From Streptomyces sp. RB17 (GTDB lineage Bacteria > Actinomycetota > Actinomycetes > Streptomycetales > Streptomycetaceae): a DNA stretch of 64,000 nucleotides. Positions 15,089 through 23,787 of the stretch are shown here, piece by piece; positions within the stretch are counted from its first letter, which is position 1; each line of letters opens with the position of its first letter. The position numbers and the translations under genes were made by a program. The notes below the pieces were generated by a model. That model was not told the DNA's origin and searched no databases. It was given only the letters and a program-made list of their open reading frames with translations. The stretch lies in contig NZ_WEGL01000003.1 in NCBI RefSeq assembly GCF_009604455.1, forward strand, positions 434,001 to 498,000. The letters are read 5' to 3'.

Positions 15089-15445
15089 TCAGCCGAGCGC
15101 GATCCCGTTCACCGGCAGGCCGTGCACGGGCGCGCCCTGTACGGGCAGTCCGCCGATGCGGCTGTGCAGGGGCCCGGTCGGCCCGCCGTGCAGCGCGTTC
15201 TCGACGGCCGGCTGCGTGGCGGCCATGCCGGCGCCCAGGGCGTCCTGGCCCCGGCTGAGGGCGTCGGCGGCAGCCGGCTGGGCCATGCCCGCGTCCCCGG
15301 CCGGCAGCGTCCTGCTGACGGTGTCCAGCGCCGGGGCGGTGTCCGGTAGGGCCGGGACCGCCGCGTTGGCCGCGCCCGCACCGACGGCGGCGAAAGCGGC
15401 ACCGAGGGCGGCGACACCGAGAGTCCTGACGGCAGAGTGCTTCAT
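15089..15445 (-). CDS. Small secreted protein of unknown function
   Basis: A 118-residue protein starting MKHSAVRTLGVAALGAAFAAVGAGAANA with a clear signal peptide and AxA-type cleavage site. The mature part is Ala/Leu/Pro-rich, cysteine-free, with a low-complexity PLHSRIGGLPVQGAPVHGLPVNG end. A GGACG ribosome site supports the ATG at 15445 over a longer start. The family is not recognised. Confidence 0.72.
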   Translation of the reverse strand: MKHSAVRTLGVAALGAAFAAVGAGAANAAVPALPDTAPALDTVSRTLPAGDAGMAQPAAADALSRGQDALGAGMAATQPAVENALHGGPTGPLHSRIGGLPVQGAPVHGLPVNGIALG

Positions 15446-15545
15446 GGTGAATGCGTCCTTGAAGTAGGGGACGGAGAACAAAAACGATGAACGGTCCTCG
15501 ACCGTAAACACGCCCGATCGCCCGCCGCAAACACCGAAATGCGGA

Positions 15546-15573
15546 CGGGTTGTGAACCGCCTTTCACAACCCG
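15546..15573. terminator. Terminator hairpin after add
   Basis: CGGGTTGTGAA and TTCACAACCCG form an 11-bp perfect stem 20 bases downstream of the add stop codon. Confidence 0.88.
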
Positions 15574-15592
15574 CCCGCCCGCCGGGCCGCCG

Positions 15593-16756
15593 TTATCCCG
15601 CCGAACCGGCAGATCCGCTGGTGGAGGCCGTCTGCCGGAACAGCCATTCGGATTTCAGCTCCGCATATCCGGGCTTGACGACGTCATTGATCATCGCGAG
15701 GCGTTCATCGAAAGGAATGAACGCTGATTTCATTGCGTTGACCGAGAACCACTGCAGGTCGTCGAGCGTGTAACCGAACGCCTCGACGAGATGCTCGAAT
15801 TCCTGGCTCATGCTGGTGTGCGACATCAGCCGGTTGTCGGTGTTCACGGTCGCCCGGAAGTGCAGCCGGCGCAGCAGCCCGATCGGGTGCTCGGCGTAGG
15901 AGGGCGCCGCCCCGGTCTGCAGGTTGGAGCTGGGGCACAGTTCCAGCGGGATCCGCTTGTCGCGGACGTACGACGCCAGCCGGCCGAGCGTGACCGAGCC
16001 GTCCTCGTGGACCTCGATGTCGTCGATGATCCGCACGCCGTGCCCGAGCCGGTCGGCACCGCACCACTGCAGCGCCTGCCAGATGGACGGCAGCCCGAAG
16101 GCCTCGCCGGCGTGGATGGTGAAGTGGTTGTTCTCGCGCTTGAGGTACTCGAAGGCGTCCAGGTGCCGGGTGGGCGGGTAGCCGGCCTCGGCGCCCGCGA
16201 TGTCGAAGCCGACGACTCCGGAGTCCCGGTAGCGGTTGGCGAGTTCGGCGATCTCCAGGGAGCGCGCGGCGTGCCGCATGGCGGTCAGCAGGGCGCCGAC
16301 CCGGATCCGCCGGCCGTTCTCCCGGGCGAGCCGCTCACCCTGCCGGAACCCCTCGTTGACCGCCTCGACCACCTCCTCCAGGGTCAGCCCGCGCTCCAGG
16401 TGCTGCTCGGGGGCGTACCGCACCTCGGCGTAGACGACCCCGTCCTCCGCGAGGTCCTCGGCGCACTCGCGGGCGACCCGGACGAGCGCCTTCCGCGTCT
16501 GCAGCACGCCGACGGTGTGTCTGAAGGTCTCCAGATACCGTTCCAGCGAGCCGGAGTCGGCGGCCTCGTGGAACCAGATGCCCAGCTTGTCCGGATCGGT
16601 CTCGGGAAGCTCCGAGTAACCCGTCTCCCGGGCGAGTTCGACGACGGTTCCGGGGCGGAGCCCGCCGTCGAGATGATCGTGCAGCAGAACCTTGGGCGCC
16701 CGGCGGATCTGGTCCGGCGTCGGAACGGCCCCACTTGGTGCAGTCTGGCTCGTCAT
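15593..16756 (-). CDS. add: Adenosine deaminase
   Basis: A 387-residue zinc enzyme that deaminates (deoxy)adenosine to (deoxy)inosine. The metal/catalytic motifs are HDHLDGG (first His pair), HAGE (third His and catalytic Glu), a conserved His in DRLGHGVRI, and NTDN near the C-terminus, all in the expected order. The ATG at 16756 has no Shine-Dalgarno but is 6 bases after a TACAGT -10 box, so translation is probably leaderless, exactly as for deoC. The promoter carries the CTACGCGCGTAG operator, linking the gene to the other nucleoside units. Inosine would feed the purine nucleoside phosphorylase. Confidence 0.95.
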   Translation of the reverse strand: MTSQTAPSGAVPTPDQIRRAPKVLLHDHLDGGLRPGTVVELARETGYSELPETDPDKLGIWFHEAADSGSLERYLETFRHTVGVLQTRKALVRVARECAEDLAEDGVVYAEVRYAPEQHLERGLTLEEVVEAVNEGFRQGERLARENGRRIRVGALLTAMRHAARSLEIAELANRYRDSGVVGFDIAGAEAGYPPTRHLDAFEYLKRENNHFTIHAGEAFGLPSIWQALQWCGADRLGHGVRIIDDIEVHEDGSVTLGRLASYVRDKRIPLELCPSSNLQTGAAPSYAEHPIGLLRRLHFRATVNTDNRLMSHTSMSQEFEHLVEAFGYTLDDLQWFSVNAMKSAFIPFDERLAMINDVVKPGYAELKSEWLFRQTASTSGSAGSAG

Positions 16757-16772
16757 TTCCGCACTGTAACGC

Positions 16773-16784
16773 CTACGCGCGTAG
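16773..16784. promoter_or_regulatory. Palindromic operator CTACGCGCGTAG upstream of add
   Basis: A perfect 12-bp palindrome identical to the deoC site, 16 bases before the add start and 4 bases upstream of a TACAGT -10 box (minus strand, 16768-16763). Confidence 0.8.
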
Positions 16785-16879
16785 AGGGCCGGGAATCGAC
16801 GACATCGCTTTTCCGTCGATATGCAAAGGTGACCCCACGTACGGGTTTCGTACACCGCTCCTTCTGACACTGTTCTGCC

Positions 16880-17641
16880 ATGGGACAGCAAGCGACGCCG
16901 GCCCGAACGGCCAGGCTGGGAAGGGCAGTCGGCCAGGAGCCGACGGCGGTGTGCGCAGCGGTGGTGCTGCTCCCCGGCGGGGAGGAGGTCTCCGACCGCG
17001 AACCATCCCTCGTCCGGGGGGCGACCGCCCTGCGCTCGCTGGGCCGGCGGATCGCCCGCGCGGGGCGGGAGGAGGGGCTGGCTGTCCACGCCCTCCACTA
17101 CCGGTACCGGGGCTGGAACGGCAGCGAGGCCCACCTCGCGAGGGACGCGGAGTGGGCGGCCGACGAGGTCGTACGACGGTACGGCGACGTTCCCGTGTGC
17201 CTGGTCGGAGTGGACATGGGGGGACGGGCGGCGCTGCGGGCGGGCGGGCACGAGGCCGTCAACTCCGTTGTCGCGCTGGCTCCCTGGCTGCCGGAGGACG
17301 ACGTCGCCGCGCCTGCCGAGCCGGTGAAGCAGCTCGTGGGGCGGCGGGTGCTGATCGTGCACGGCACGAACGACGAGCGGACCGATCCCGAGCTGTCGTT
17401 CCGGTTCGCGGCGCGGGCGAAGAAGGTGAACCGGGAGGTGTGCCGGTTCGAGGTGCATTCCGACGGGCATCGGCTGCACGGGTACCGGGACGAAGTGGCC
17501 TGGCTGGCCGTGGATTTCATGATGGGGGCGCTGTTCGGGCACTCCGTGTCCCGCCCTGTCGAGGATGCGCTTGCGGCTCCGCCGCCGATCGGGCTTCGGA
17601 TGCCGTTGGCCGCGGGATTCGGTAAGTCGTTGAGGCGGTAG
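16880..17641 (+). CDS. Alpha/beta hydrolase-fold protein with Asp in the nucleophile position
   Basis: A 253-residue alpha/beta-hydrolase-like protein. The oxyanion-side strand reads AAVVLLPGG; the nucleophile elbow reads [10 protein letters not shown], with Asp112 where serine hydrolases have Ser; the acid loop is [17 protein letters not shown] and the C-terminal His is in HSDGHRLHG. An Asp nucleophile is normal in haloalkane dehalogenases and epoxide hydrolases; otherwise the protein may not be a serine esterase. It is divergent from add, with starts about 120 bases apart. Substrate unknown. Confidence 0.82.
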   Translation: MGQQATPARTARLGRAVGQEPTAVCAAVVLLPGGEEVSDREPSLVRGATALRSLGRRIARAGREEGLAVHALHYRYRGWNGSEAHLARDAEWAADEVVRRYGDVPVCLVGVDMGGRAALRAGGHEAVNSVVALAPWLPEDDVAAPAEPVKQLVGRRVLIVHGTNDERTDPELSFRFAARAKKVNREVCRFEVHSDGHRLHGYRDEVAWLAVDFMMGALFGHSVSRPVEDALAAPPPIGLRMPLAAGFGKSLRR

Positions 17642-17663
17642 AGGCCCTCTGGGCCGGCGCCGC

Positions 17664-18569
17664 TCAGGCCGGCAGCAAGTTGCCCCTTCTCGAGAGCAGG
17701 AACTTCTTGAAGGCGGCTACTGGCGGGGTGTCGGGGCGGTCCGCCAGCCAGGCGACGCCGATCTCGCGGACCGCCCTCGGGGCGGTGACCGTCAGTTCCA
17801 CGACCCCTGGCCTGGGGACGGTCGGCGGTGGCAGGAGGGCGACCCCCAGCCCAGCGGCCACCAGACCCCGCAGGGTCTCCGCCTCCTCGCCGTCGAAGGC
17901 GACCCTCGGGCGGAAGCCGGCCTCGCGGCACAGGGCGTCGAAGATGCGGCGCAGGCCGTAGCCGGGCTCCAGGGTGACCCAGGATTCGTCGGCCGCCTCG
18001 GCGAGGCGGACGCGGCGGCGGCCGGCCAGGCGGTGGTCGGCGGGGACGACCAGACGGAGTTTCTGCTCGTCCAGGCGGCGGGCGACCAGATCGGGGGCGT
18101 CGGGCACGGGCGAGGTGAGGCAGAGGTCCAGTTCGCCGGCGCGCAGGCCCTCCAGCATGGCCTCGCCGTAGTTCTGGACCAGGCTGAAGCGGACGCGCGG
18201 GTGGTCCTCGCGGAAGGCGTGCAGCAGGCCGGGGACCGTCTCGGCGCCCATGGTGTGCAGGAAGCCGAAGGCCACCTTGCCGGTGGCCGGGTCGGCGTCG
18301 GCGCGTACCTCCTCGGCGGCCCGCTCGATCTCGGCAAGGGCGCGTTCGACGGAGGTGAGGAAGGTACGGCCGGCGGGGGTCAGGGAGACCGTGCGGCCGT
18401 GCCGGGCGAACAGGTCGACGCCCAGGTCCTGCTCCAGGCGGGCCATCGCACGGGAGAGGGTGGACTGCGGGACGTTCATCTCCTGGGCGGCCCGGGTGAC
18501 GTGCTCGGTGCGGGCCACACCGGCGAAGTACGCGAGGCGGGGAGCGATCACCCGTGACATCGCGGACAT
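17664..18569 (-). CDS. LysR-family transcriptional regulator
   Basis: A 301-residue LysR regulator. The N-terminal winged helix-turn-helix is clear ([60 protein letters not shown]) and is followed by a linker helix and a two-lobed effector domain ([21 protein letters not shown]...[20 protein letters not shown]...[11 protein letters not shown]). It is divergent from an MFS transporter that it probably regulates. The ATG at 18569 is preferred to an upstream in-frame ATG at 18626, because the upstream start would put the intergenic palindrome inside the coding region. Confidence 0.92.
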   Translation of the reverse strand: MSAMSRVIAPRLAYFAGVARTEHVTRAAQEMNVPQSTLSRAMARLEQDLGVDLFARHGRTVSLTPAGRTFLTSVERALAEIERAAEEVRADADPATGKVAFGFLHTMGAETVPGLLHAFREDHPRVRFSLVQNYGEAMLEGLRAGELDLCLTSPVPDAPDLVARRLDEQKLRLVVPADHRLAGRRRVRLAEAADESWVTLEPGYGLRRIFDALCREAGFRPRVAFDGEEAETLRGLVAAGLGVALLPPPTVPRPGVVELTVTAPRAVREIGVAWLADRPDTPPVAAFKKFLLSRRGNLLPA

Positions 18570-18622
18570 GTCTTCTGTGTCACTGTTCGGTGACAGACGA
18601 GGCTGTGAGCTCTGCTGATGCG

Positions 18623-18651
18623 GCATGGGAACGATTATGGCGATTCCATGC
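18623..18651. promoter_or_regulatory. Candidate LysR operator between the regulator and the MFS gene
   Basis: GCATGGGAA and TTCCATGC form an interrupted inverted repeat, and ATGG-CGATT-CCAT is nested inside it. Dyads of this spacing are typical for LysR activator sites in divergent promoters. Confidence 0.6.
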
Positions 18652-18689
18652 ATTGGACGGATGAGACAGGCCCTACCTACGGTCGAGAC

Positions 18690-19991
18690 ATGTCTCCCGC
18701 CAGTACCGGGGCGTCCACCACCGTGGGCGCCGCACCGACCGTCTCCGACGCCTCCGCCTCCGACACCGCCGCCTCCGACTCCCGTATGACTCCGGGCGGG
18801 CCCGGCTACCGCCGGATGAGCCTCGCCCTCTTCCTCGCCGGAGTCGCGACCTTCGCCCTTCTGTACTCCACGCAGGCCCTGCTGCCACTGATCTCCGGCG
18901 AGTTCGGGGTCGCGGCGAGCGAGGCGAGCTGGACCGTGGCGGCCGCGACCGGCGGACTGGCCCTGTTCGTCCTGCCGATGAGCGCGCTCTCCGAGCGTTT
19001 CGGCCGCCGTACGATGATGACGGCCTCGCTCGCCGTGGCGGTGACCGTGGGGCTGCTGGTGCCGTTCGCGCCGTCGCTCGGCGCGCTGGTGGTGCTGCGC
19101 GCGGTGCAGGGCGCGGCGCTGGCCGGTCTGCCGGCCTCCGCGCAGGCCTACCTGGCCGAGGAGGTCCGGCCGAAGGCACTGGTCACGGCGATCGGCCTGT
19201 TCGTCGCGGGCAACAGCGTGGGCGGCATGAGCGGGCGGGTGATCACGGGCTGGGTGGCCCAGGAGTGGGGCTGGCGGGTCGCGGTCGGCGTGATCGGCGT
19301 GATCGCGGTGGCCTGCGCGATCGCCTTCCGGCTGCTGCTGCCGACGCCGAGGCACTTCACGGCGGGCTCGCTGCGGCCCCGCATCCTGCTCGGCACGGTC
19401 CGCGACCACCTCGCGAACCCGCTGCTGCGGCGCCTGTACGCGATCGGCGCGCTGTTCATGACCGTGTTCGGCGGTGTGTACACGGTGATCGGCTACCGGC
19501 TGACGGGCGCACCGTTCGGGCTGCCGCAGGGCATCATCGGCTCGATCTTCCTGGTCTACCTGGTGGGTACCGTGTCGGCGTCCACGGCGGGCCGGCTGGT
19601 GGGCCGGCTCGGCCGCCGCGGCGCGCTGTACCTGGCGGGCGGGACGACGGCGGCCGGGCTCCTGCTCTCGCTGGCCCCCTCACTCCCCCTGGTCCTGCTC
19701 GGCCTGGTGCTGATCACGGCGGGCTTCTTCGCGGGCCACGCGGTCGCCTCCTCGGCGGTCAGCAAGACGGCCACACAGGGCCGCGCCCAGGCCTCCGCCC
19801 TGTACCAGTCCATGTACTACATCGGCTCGAGCGCCGGCAGCACGGTCGGTGCGCTGGCCTTCCACACGGACGGCTGGAGCGGCACGGTCGGTGTCGGCCT
19901 GCTCGCGGTCGTCGGCGTCGTGACGATCACCGTGCTGGGCACGCGGGCGGCCCGGGTGGCGGCCCGGCGGGAGCTGGTCGCGGCGCACTGA
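18690..19991 (+). CDS. MFS transporter (12 predicted membrane helices)
   Basis: A 433-residue major facilitator. After a Ser/Thr/Ala-rich cytoplasmic leader the first helix is LALFLAGVATFALLY; the loop 2-3 signature is LSERFGRRTMM, and hydrophobic segments continue to TVGVGLLAVVGVVTITVLG. Wording such as YSTQALLPLISGEFGV and FVAGNSVGGMSGRVITGWV resembles drug-exporter-like MFS proteins of the YnfM/inner-membrane transport type. Substrate unknown. The ATG at 18690 is chosen for distance from the LysR dyad; an in-frame ATG at 18648 is possible. Confidence 0.9.
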   Translation: MSPASTGASTTVGAAPTVSDASASDTAASDSRMTPGGPGYRRMSLALFLAGVATFALLYSTQALLPLISGEFGVAASEASWTVAAATGGLALFVLPMSALSERFGRRTMMTASLAVAVTVGLLVPFAPSLGALVVLRAVQGAALAGLPASAQAYLAEEVRPKALVTAIGLFVAGNSVGGMSGRVITGWVAQEWGWRVAVGVIGVIAVACAIAFRLLLPTPRHFTAGSLRPRILLGTVRDHLANPLLRRLYAIGALFMTVFGGVYTVIGYRLTGAPFGLPQGIIGSIFLVYLVGTVSASTAGRLVGRLGRRGALYLAGGTTAAGLLLSLAPSLPLVLLGLVLITAGFFAGHAVASSAVSKTATQGRAQASALYQSMYYIGSSAGSTVGALAFHTDGWSGTVGVGLLAVVGVVTITVLGTRAARVAARRELVAAH

Positions 19992-20022
19992 CCTCGTGGC
20001 TGAACCCCCTGCTCGGGGCCGG

Positions 20023-20045
20023 TTGTCAGTGGACGCCGATAGCGT
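20023..20045 (+). promoter_or_regulatory. PafBC-type (LexA-independent) DNA-damage promoter of the DnaN paralogue
   Basis: TTGTCAGTG (20023-20031), eight bases, then TAGCGT (20040-20045): an exact match to the mycobacterial RecA-independent damage promoter consensus TTGTCRGTG-N8-TAnnnT. The gene start is 39 bases downstream of the -10 box. Confidence 0.85.
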
Positions 20046-20084
20046 CCGCCGGACAACTGTCCATCGACGCGGGGGGTTTGCCGT

Positions 20085-21239
20085 ATGGAGTTCAGGATCG
20101 CGCGCGGGGAGCTGGCGGAGGCGGTGGGGAGGGCGTCGCGCGCGCTGCCCGCGCGGGCGCCGGTGCCCGTGCTGGGCGGGCTGGCGCTGGTCGCGGAGGC
20201 GGGGCGGCTGACGGTGTCCGGGTTCGACTTCGAGACCGCGGTCCGGGCGGAGGCGGTGGCCGAGGTGTCGGCGGCAGGCCGGGTGCTGGTGCCGGGGCGC
20301 AGACTGCTGGACGTGTGCCGGGTGGTGCCCGAGGGGCCGGTGAGTTGCGTGCTGGAGGGGACGCGGTTGGCCGTGGAGGCGGACGGCACCCGGTTCGGGC
20401 TGTCGACGCTGCCGTACGAGGAGTACCCGGCGCTGCCCGAGTCGCCCCCGGAGTACGGCGCGGTGGACGCGGAGACGTTCGCGACGGCCGTCGGGCAGGT
20501 CGCGGTGGCGGCGGGCCGCGACGACACGCTCCCGGCGCTCACGGGAATCCAACTCCGCCTGACCGGCGAGGAGATGACCCTGTCGGCGTGCGACCGGTAC
20601 CGCTGTGCGGTACGGCAGCTGGAGTGGAAGCCGCAGGCGGGGGCGGCCGGGGATGCGGTGGAGGTGCTGGTGCCCGCGCGGCGGCTGCTGGAGGCGGCGC
20701 GGGCGCTGGCGCGGGGCGGGTCCGTCCGGATCGGGCTCGATCCGCGGGCGCGGACCGGCGGGGGCGTGATCGCGCTCGAGGGCGGGTTGCCGAGCGGGTT
20801 CCAGGCTGGGAGCGTGCGGACGGTGCTGCGGCGGCTGGAGGGTCGCCTGCCGGGGTACGGGTCGCTGTTCGAGCTGGCGGGTGCCTCGGTCGCCGAGGTG
20901 GACGCCGGGGCGCTGGCCGAGGCGGTACGCCGGGTGGCGGTGGTGGCGGAGGCGAACAGCCCGGTGCGACTGGACTTCGCCGCGGCCGAGGGATCGCTGC
21001 TGGTGCGGGCGGGCTACGGCGACGACGTGGCGGCACAGCGGCTGCCGGCCGTCCTGCGGGGCGCGCCGGAGGTCACGGTGGCGTTCAACCCGGCGTATCT
21101 GCTCGACGCGCTGACCTCGTTCGAGGACACCCGGCTGCGGGTGGAGCTGCTGGGGGCGGGGCAGCGGGTGCTGCTGGGCGGCACCGGGGCGGCGGAGGGT
21201 CACCGGCATCTGCTCATGTCCGTGAAGCAACTGGTCTGA
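20085..21239 (+). CDS. DNA polymerase III beta subunit (sliding clamp) paralogue
   Basis: A 384-residue DnaN-family protein. The three clamp domains can be traced: N-terminal MEFRIARGELAEAVGRASRALPARAPVPVLGGLALVAE, middle VDAETFATAVGQVAVAAGRDDTLPALTGIQLRL...LSACDRYRCAVRQLEW, and C-terminal AEAVRRVAVVAEANSPVRLDF...VAFNPAYLLDAL...HRHLLMSVKQLV. The chromosomal dnaN sits beside dnaA at the origin, so this copy is a second clamp. Its promoter matches the PafBC damage consensus, suggesting a role in repair or translesion synthesis. The ATG follows a G-rich ribosome site. Confidence 0.92.
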   Translation: MEFRIARGELAEAVGRASRALPARAPVPVLGGLALVAEAGRLTVSGFDFETAVRAEAVAEVSAAGRVLVPGRRLLDVCRVVPEGPVSCVLEGTRLAVEADGTRFGLSTLPYEEYPALPESPPEYGAVDAETFATAVGQVAVAAGRDDTLPALTGIQLRLTGEEMTLSACDRYRCAVRQLEWKPQAGAAGDAVEVLVPARRLLEAARALARGGSVRIGLDPRARTGGGVIALEGGLPSGFQAGSVRTVLRRLEGRLPGYGSLFELAGASVAEVDAGALAEAVRRVAVVAEANSPVRLDFAAAEGSLLVRAGYGDDVAAQRLPAVLRGAPEVTVAFNPAYLLDALTSFEDTRLRVELLGAGQRVLLGGTGAAEGHRHLLMSVKQLV

Positions 21240-21267
21240 GCTGGGCTTTTTCGGACTTGGGGGGCCG

Positions 21268-21290
21268 TTGTCAGTGGGGTGCGGTAGCTT
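21268..21290 (+). promoter_or_regulatory. PafBC-type DNA-damage promoter of the ECF sigma factor gene
   Basis: TTGTCAGTG (21268-21276), eight bases, TAGCTT (21285-21290): a second exact match to TTGTCRGTG-N8-TAnnnT, beginning 29 bases after the DnaN paralogue stops. The sigma-factor start is 56 bases further on. Confidence 0.85.
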
Positions 21291-21346
21291 CCGAAGTGCT
21301 GGGGCGCGAAGGAGCGCTACAGGACGGCCACAGGGGTGGGTGGACG

Positions 21347-22360
21347 ATGGGCGACAGCACGGCGACGGCGGATCTCGACGTCGCACTGGAGAAGCACCGG
21401 ACCGAGCTGACCGGGTACTGCTACCGCATGCTCGGCTCCTCCTTCGAGGCGGAGGACGCGGTGCAGGACACCCTGGTGCGGGCCTGGCGGAGCTACGACA
21501 AGTTCGAGGGCCGCTCCAGCCTGCGCTCGTGGCTGTACCGGATCGCGACGAACGTGTGCCTGGACATGCTGACGGCGGGCAACAAGCGGGCGAGACCGAT
21601 GGACCTGACGGAATCGACCCCGCTCGCGCGGGCCGCGCTCTCGCCCCGCCCGGACCACACCTGGCTGGAGCCGGTGCCGGACGCGCGCGTGCTGCCGACG
21701 GTCGACGATCCGGCGGAGGCCGCGGTCGCGAAGGAGTCGATCCGGCTGGCCTTCATGGCGGCCCTCCAGCAACTGCCGCCCAAGCAGCGGGCGGTGCTGA
21801 TCCTGCGCGAGGTGCTGGCCTGGAAGGCGAGCGAGGTCGCCGAGCTGCTGGACACCTCGGTCGCCTCGGTCAACAGCGCGCTGCAGCGGGCACGGGCCAC
21901 GCTCGCGGAGCGCGCGGACGCGAGCCCCGAGGGCGCGGTGTCCGATCCTCTCGACGAGGAGCAGCAGAAACTCCTGGAACGCTATGTCAAAGCCTTCGAG
22001 GGCTATGACATGACGGCGCTGACGGCGCTGCTGCACGAGGACGCCGTCATGACGATGCCGCCGTTCGACCTGTGGCTGCGCGGCCCGGCCGACATCACCG
22101 GGTTCATGTCGACGCTGGGCGCCTCCTGCGCCGGCTCGCGGCTGCTGCCGGTGCAGGTCAACGGCCTGCCGGGGTTCGCGCACTACAAGCCCGACGAGGA
22201 GAAGGGCGGCTTCAGTCCCTGGGCCGTGCAGGTGCTGGAGCTGTCAGAGGGCCGGATCACCGGTTTCCACTGCTTCCTCGACACCAAGCGGTGGTTCCCG
22301 CTGTTCGACCTGCCCCTCCACCTGGAAGCGGAGGCCGACGAGGTCGAGAAGAGCGGGTAG
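21347..22360 (+). CDS. ECF sigma factor with C-terminal SnoaL-like domain (SigG-like)
   Basis: A 337-residue sigma factor. Region 2 is LEKHRTELTGYCYRMLGSSFEAEDAVQDTLVRAWRSYDKFEGRSSLRSWLYRIATNVCLDML; region 4 is LQQLPPKQRAVLILREVLAWKASEVAELLDTSVASVNSALQRARATL. It is followed by an SnoaL/NTF2-like domain (YVKAFEGYDMTALTALLHEDAVMTMPPFDLWLRG...), a fused sensor or intramolecular control domain typical of this long ECF type (TIGR02960-like). M. tuberculosis SigG has the same layout and is induced by DNA damage through a promoter of the same type as found here. A GTG shortly upstream is also possible as start. Confidence 0.9.
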   Translation: MGDSTATADLDVALEKHRTELTGYCYRMLGSSFEAEDAVQDTLVRAWRSYDKFEGRSSLRSWLYRIATNVCLDMLTAGNKRARPMDLTESTPLARAALSPRPDHTWLEPVPDARVLPTVDDPAEAAVAKESIRLAFMAALQQLPPKQRAVLILREVLAWKASEVAELLDTSVASVNSALQRARATLAERADASPEGAVSDPLDEEQQKLLERYVKAFEGYDMTALTALLHEDAVMTMPPFDLWLRGPADITGFMSTLGASCAGSRLLPVQVNGLPGFAHYKPDEEKGGFSPWAVQVLELSEGRITGFHCFLDTKRWFPLFDLPLHLEAEADEVEKSG

Positions 22361-22645
22361 CGCGGGATCGGGGTCCCGCAGCCGGATCCGCCCGCCGGCC
22401 CGGCGGGCGGCCAGCTCCAGCCGGGCCAGCAGGTCCACGGCGGCCAGGCCCGGGGGCCCGAGCCCGCCCACGTCGCACACGACGACGCGGGCGCCCCTGC
22501 CCGCCAGCAGCGTCCGCACCCGGGCACACAGCCCCGCCACCTCGTCCCGGGTGACGGGGCCGCGCAGCACGAGCACGGCGGGTTCCTCGGCGTCCACGTG
22601 CGGTAGACCGGCGGGCCGGGCGGAACTCATCGCACGGATCATCAT
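22244..22645 (-). CDS. STAS-domain protein (anti-sigma-factor antagonist-like)
   Basis: A protein of about 133 residues with one STAS-like domain: VLVLRGPVTRDEVAGLCARVRTLL, then VVVCDVGGLGPPGLAAVDLLARLELAARRAGGRIRLRDPDPALPALLDLVGL. The usual phosphorylatable Ser of SpoIIAA-like proteins appears to be replaced (DVGGLGPPG), so classical kinase control is doubtful. Its last 117 bases overlap the end of the sigma-factor gene on the other strand. The start is uncertain (GTG 22651, ATG 22645 or ATG 22630). Confidence 0.75.
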   Translation of the reverse strand: MMIRAMSSARPAGLPHVDAEEPAVLVLRGPVTRDEVAGLCARVRTLLAGRGARVVVCDVGGLGPPGLAAVDLLARLELAARRAGGRIRLRDPDPALPALLDLVGLRFQVEGQVEQREPPLGVEEAVETGDPAL

Positions 22646-22712
22646 CGGCACGGACGCCCACCGGCACAGATCACATTGACCAGTTCCCGCTTCTCCTCGG
22701 AGGGTTGGTCGT

Positions 22713-23633
22713 GTGACGGGGGTGCTGAGCGGGTTCGCGGTGATCGCGGTCGTGATCGGGGTGGGCTATGTGCTCGGGCGGCACGGGACGCTCGGGGCGC
22801 AGGGCGGCGAGGTGCTGACCCGGCTGGCCTTCACGGTGGCGGGTCCCGCGCTCCTCTTCACGACCCTCGCACGCGCCGACCTGTCGCTGCTCTTCTCGGC
22901 GCGGCTGCTGGTGACGGCGCTGAGCACGGCGGCCGTCGCCGGGGTCTTCGTGGCGGTCGGTGCCGTACGCCGCTGGGGTGTGGGCCGTACGACCATCGGC
23001 GCCCTGTGCTCCGGTTACGTCAACTCGGGCAACCTCGGCATCCCGATCGCGGCGTACGTCCTGGGCGACGCGTCCCTGGTGGCACCGGTGCTGCTCTTCC
23101 AGGTGGTCCTGGTGACCCCGGTCGCGCTGACGGTCCTGGACCTGTCCGGCATGGGCGAGAAGGGCACGGTGTGGCGGCGCCTGCTGACACCGCTGCGCAA
23201 TCCGATAGCAGTGGGCACGCTGTCGGGGGTCGTGGTGTCGGCGGCGGGCTGGACGCTTCCCGGCCCGCTGATGAACCCCCTCACCCTGATCGGCAACATG
23301 TCCGTCCCGGCGGCCCTGCTGGCCTTCGGCATGTCGCTGCACGGCAGTTCGGCCCCCGGCCGCGGCCGGGACCGCCAACTGGTCCTGCTGTCCGTGGCGC
23401 TGAAGTCCCTGGGCCAGCCGCTGGTGGCGTGGGCGCTGGCCAGGATGGTCTTCGGCCTGCACGGGGCCCCGCTGCTGGACGTGGTGGTGACCTCGGCCCT
23501 CCCGGCCGCGCAGAACCTCTTCACGTACGCCGGCCGCTACCGCGTGGCCGAGGGCCTGGCCCGCGAGTCGATCCTGTTGTCGACGGTGGTGTCGGTGCCG
23601 GTGCTGGTGGGGGTGGCGGCGCTGCTGGGGTGA
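22713..23633 (+). CDS. AEC-family (auxin efflux carrier-like) transporter
   Basis: A 306-residue membrane protein with about ten hydrophobic segments in two five-helix halves. The family signature CSGYVNSGNLGIPIAAYVLGD is in the first half and SALPAAQNLFTYAGRY in the second. AEC carriers export or import small organic acids; the substrate is not deducible. The GTG start follows a GGAGGG ribosome site. The gene converges on deoA. Confidence 0.9.
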   Translation: MTGVLSGFAVIAVVIGVGYVLGRHGTLGAQGGEVLTRLAFTVAGPALLFTTLARADLSLLFSARLLVTALSTAAVAGVFVAVGAVRRWGVGRTTIGALCSGYVNSGNLGIPIAAYVLGDASLVAPVLLFQVVLVTPVALTVLDLSGMGEKGTVWRRLLTPLRNPIAVGTLSGVVVSAAGWTLPGPLMNPLTLIGNMSVPAALLAFGMSLHGSSAPGRGRDRQLVLLSVALKSLGQPLVAWALARMVFGLHGAPLLDVVVTSALPAAQNLFTYAGRYRVAEGLARESILLSTVVSVPVLVGVAALLG

Positions 23634-23706
23634 CGCAGGGTCGGTCAGCCGACGGTGAGCCCGAGGCGGATGCCCCGGAACTCGTCCATCGGCCGTCCGG
23701 CATGCC

Positions 23707-23740
23707 GAACGGGACCGGCGGCGCTCCACCGGTCCCGTTC
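23707..23740. terminator. Bidirectional terminator between the AEC gene and deoA
   Basis: GAACGGGACCGG and CCGGTCCCGTTC form a perfect 12-bp stem between the two convergent genes. Confidence 0.92.
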
Positions 23741-23787
23741 ACTCGAACGAGCCGTTGCATCAGCGGCCTCCGGCCGCGGGCCCCAGG

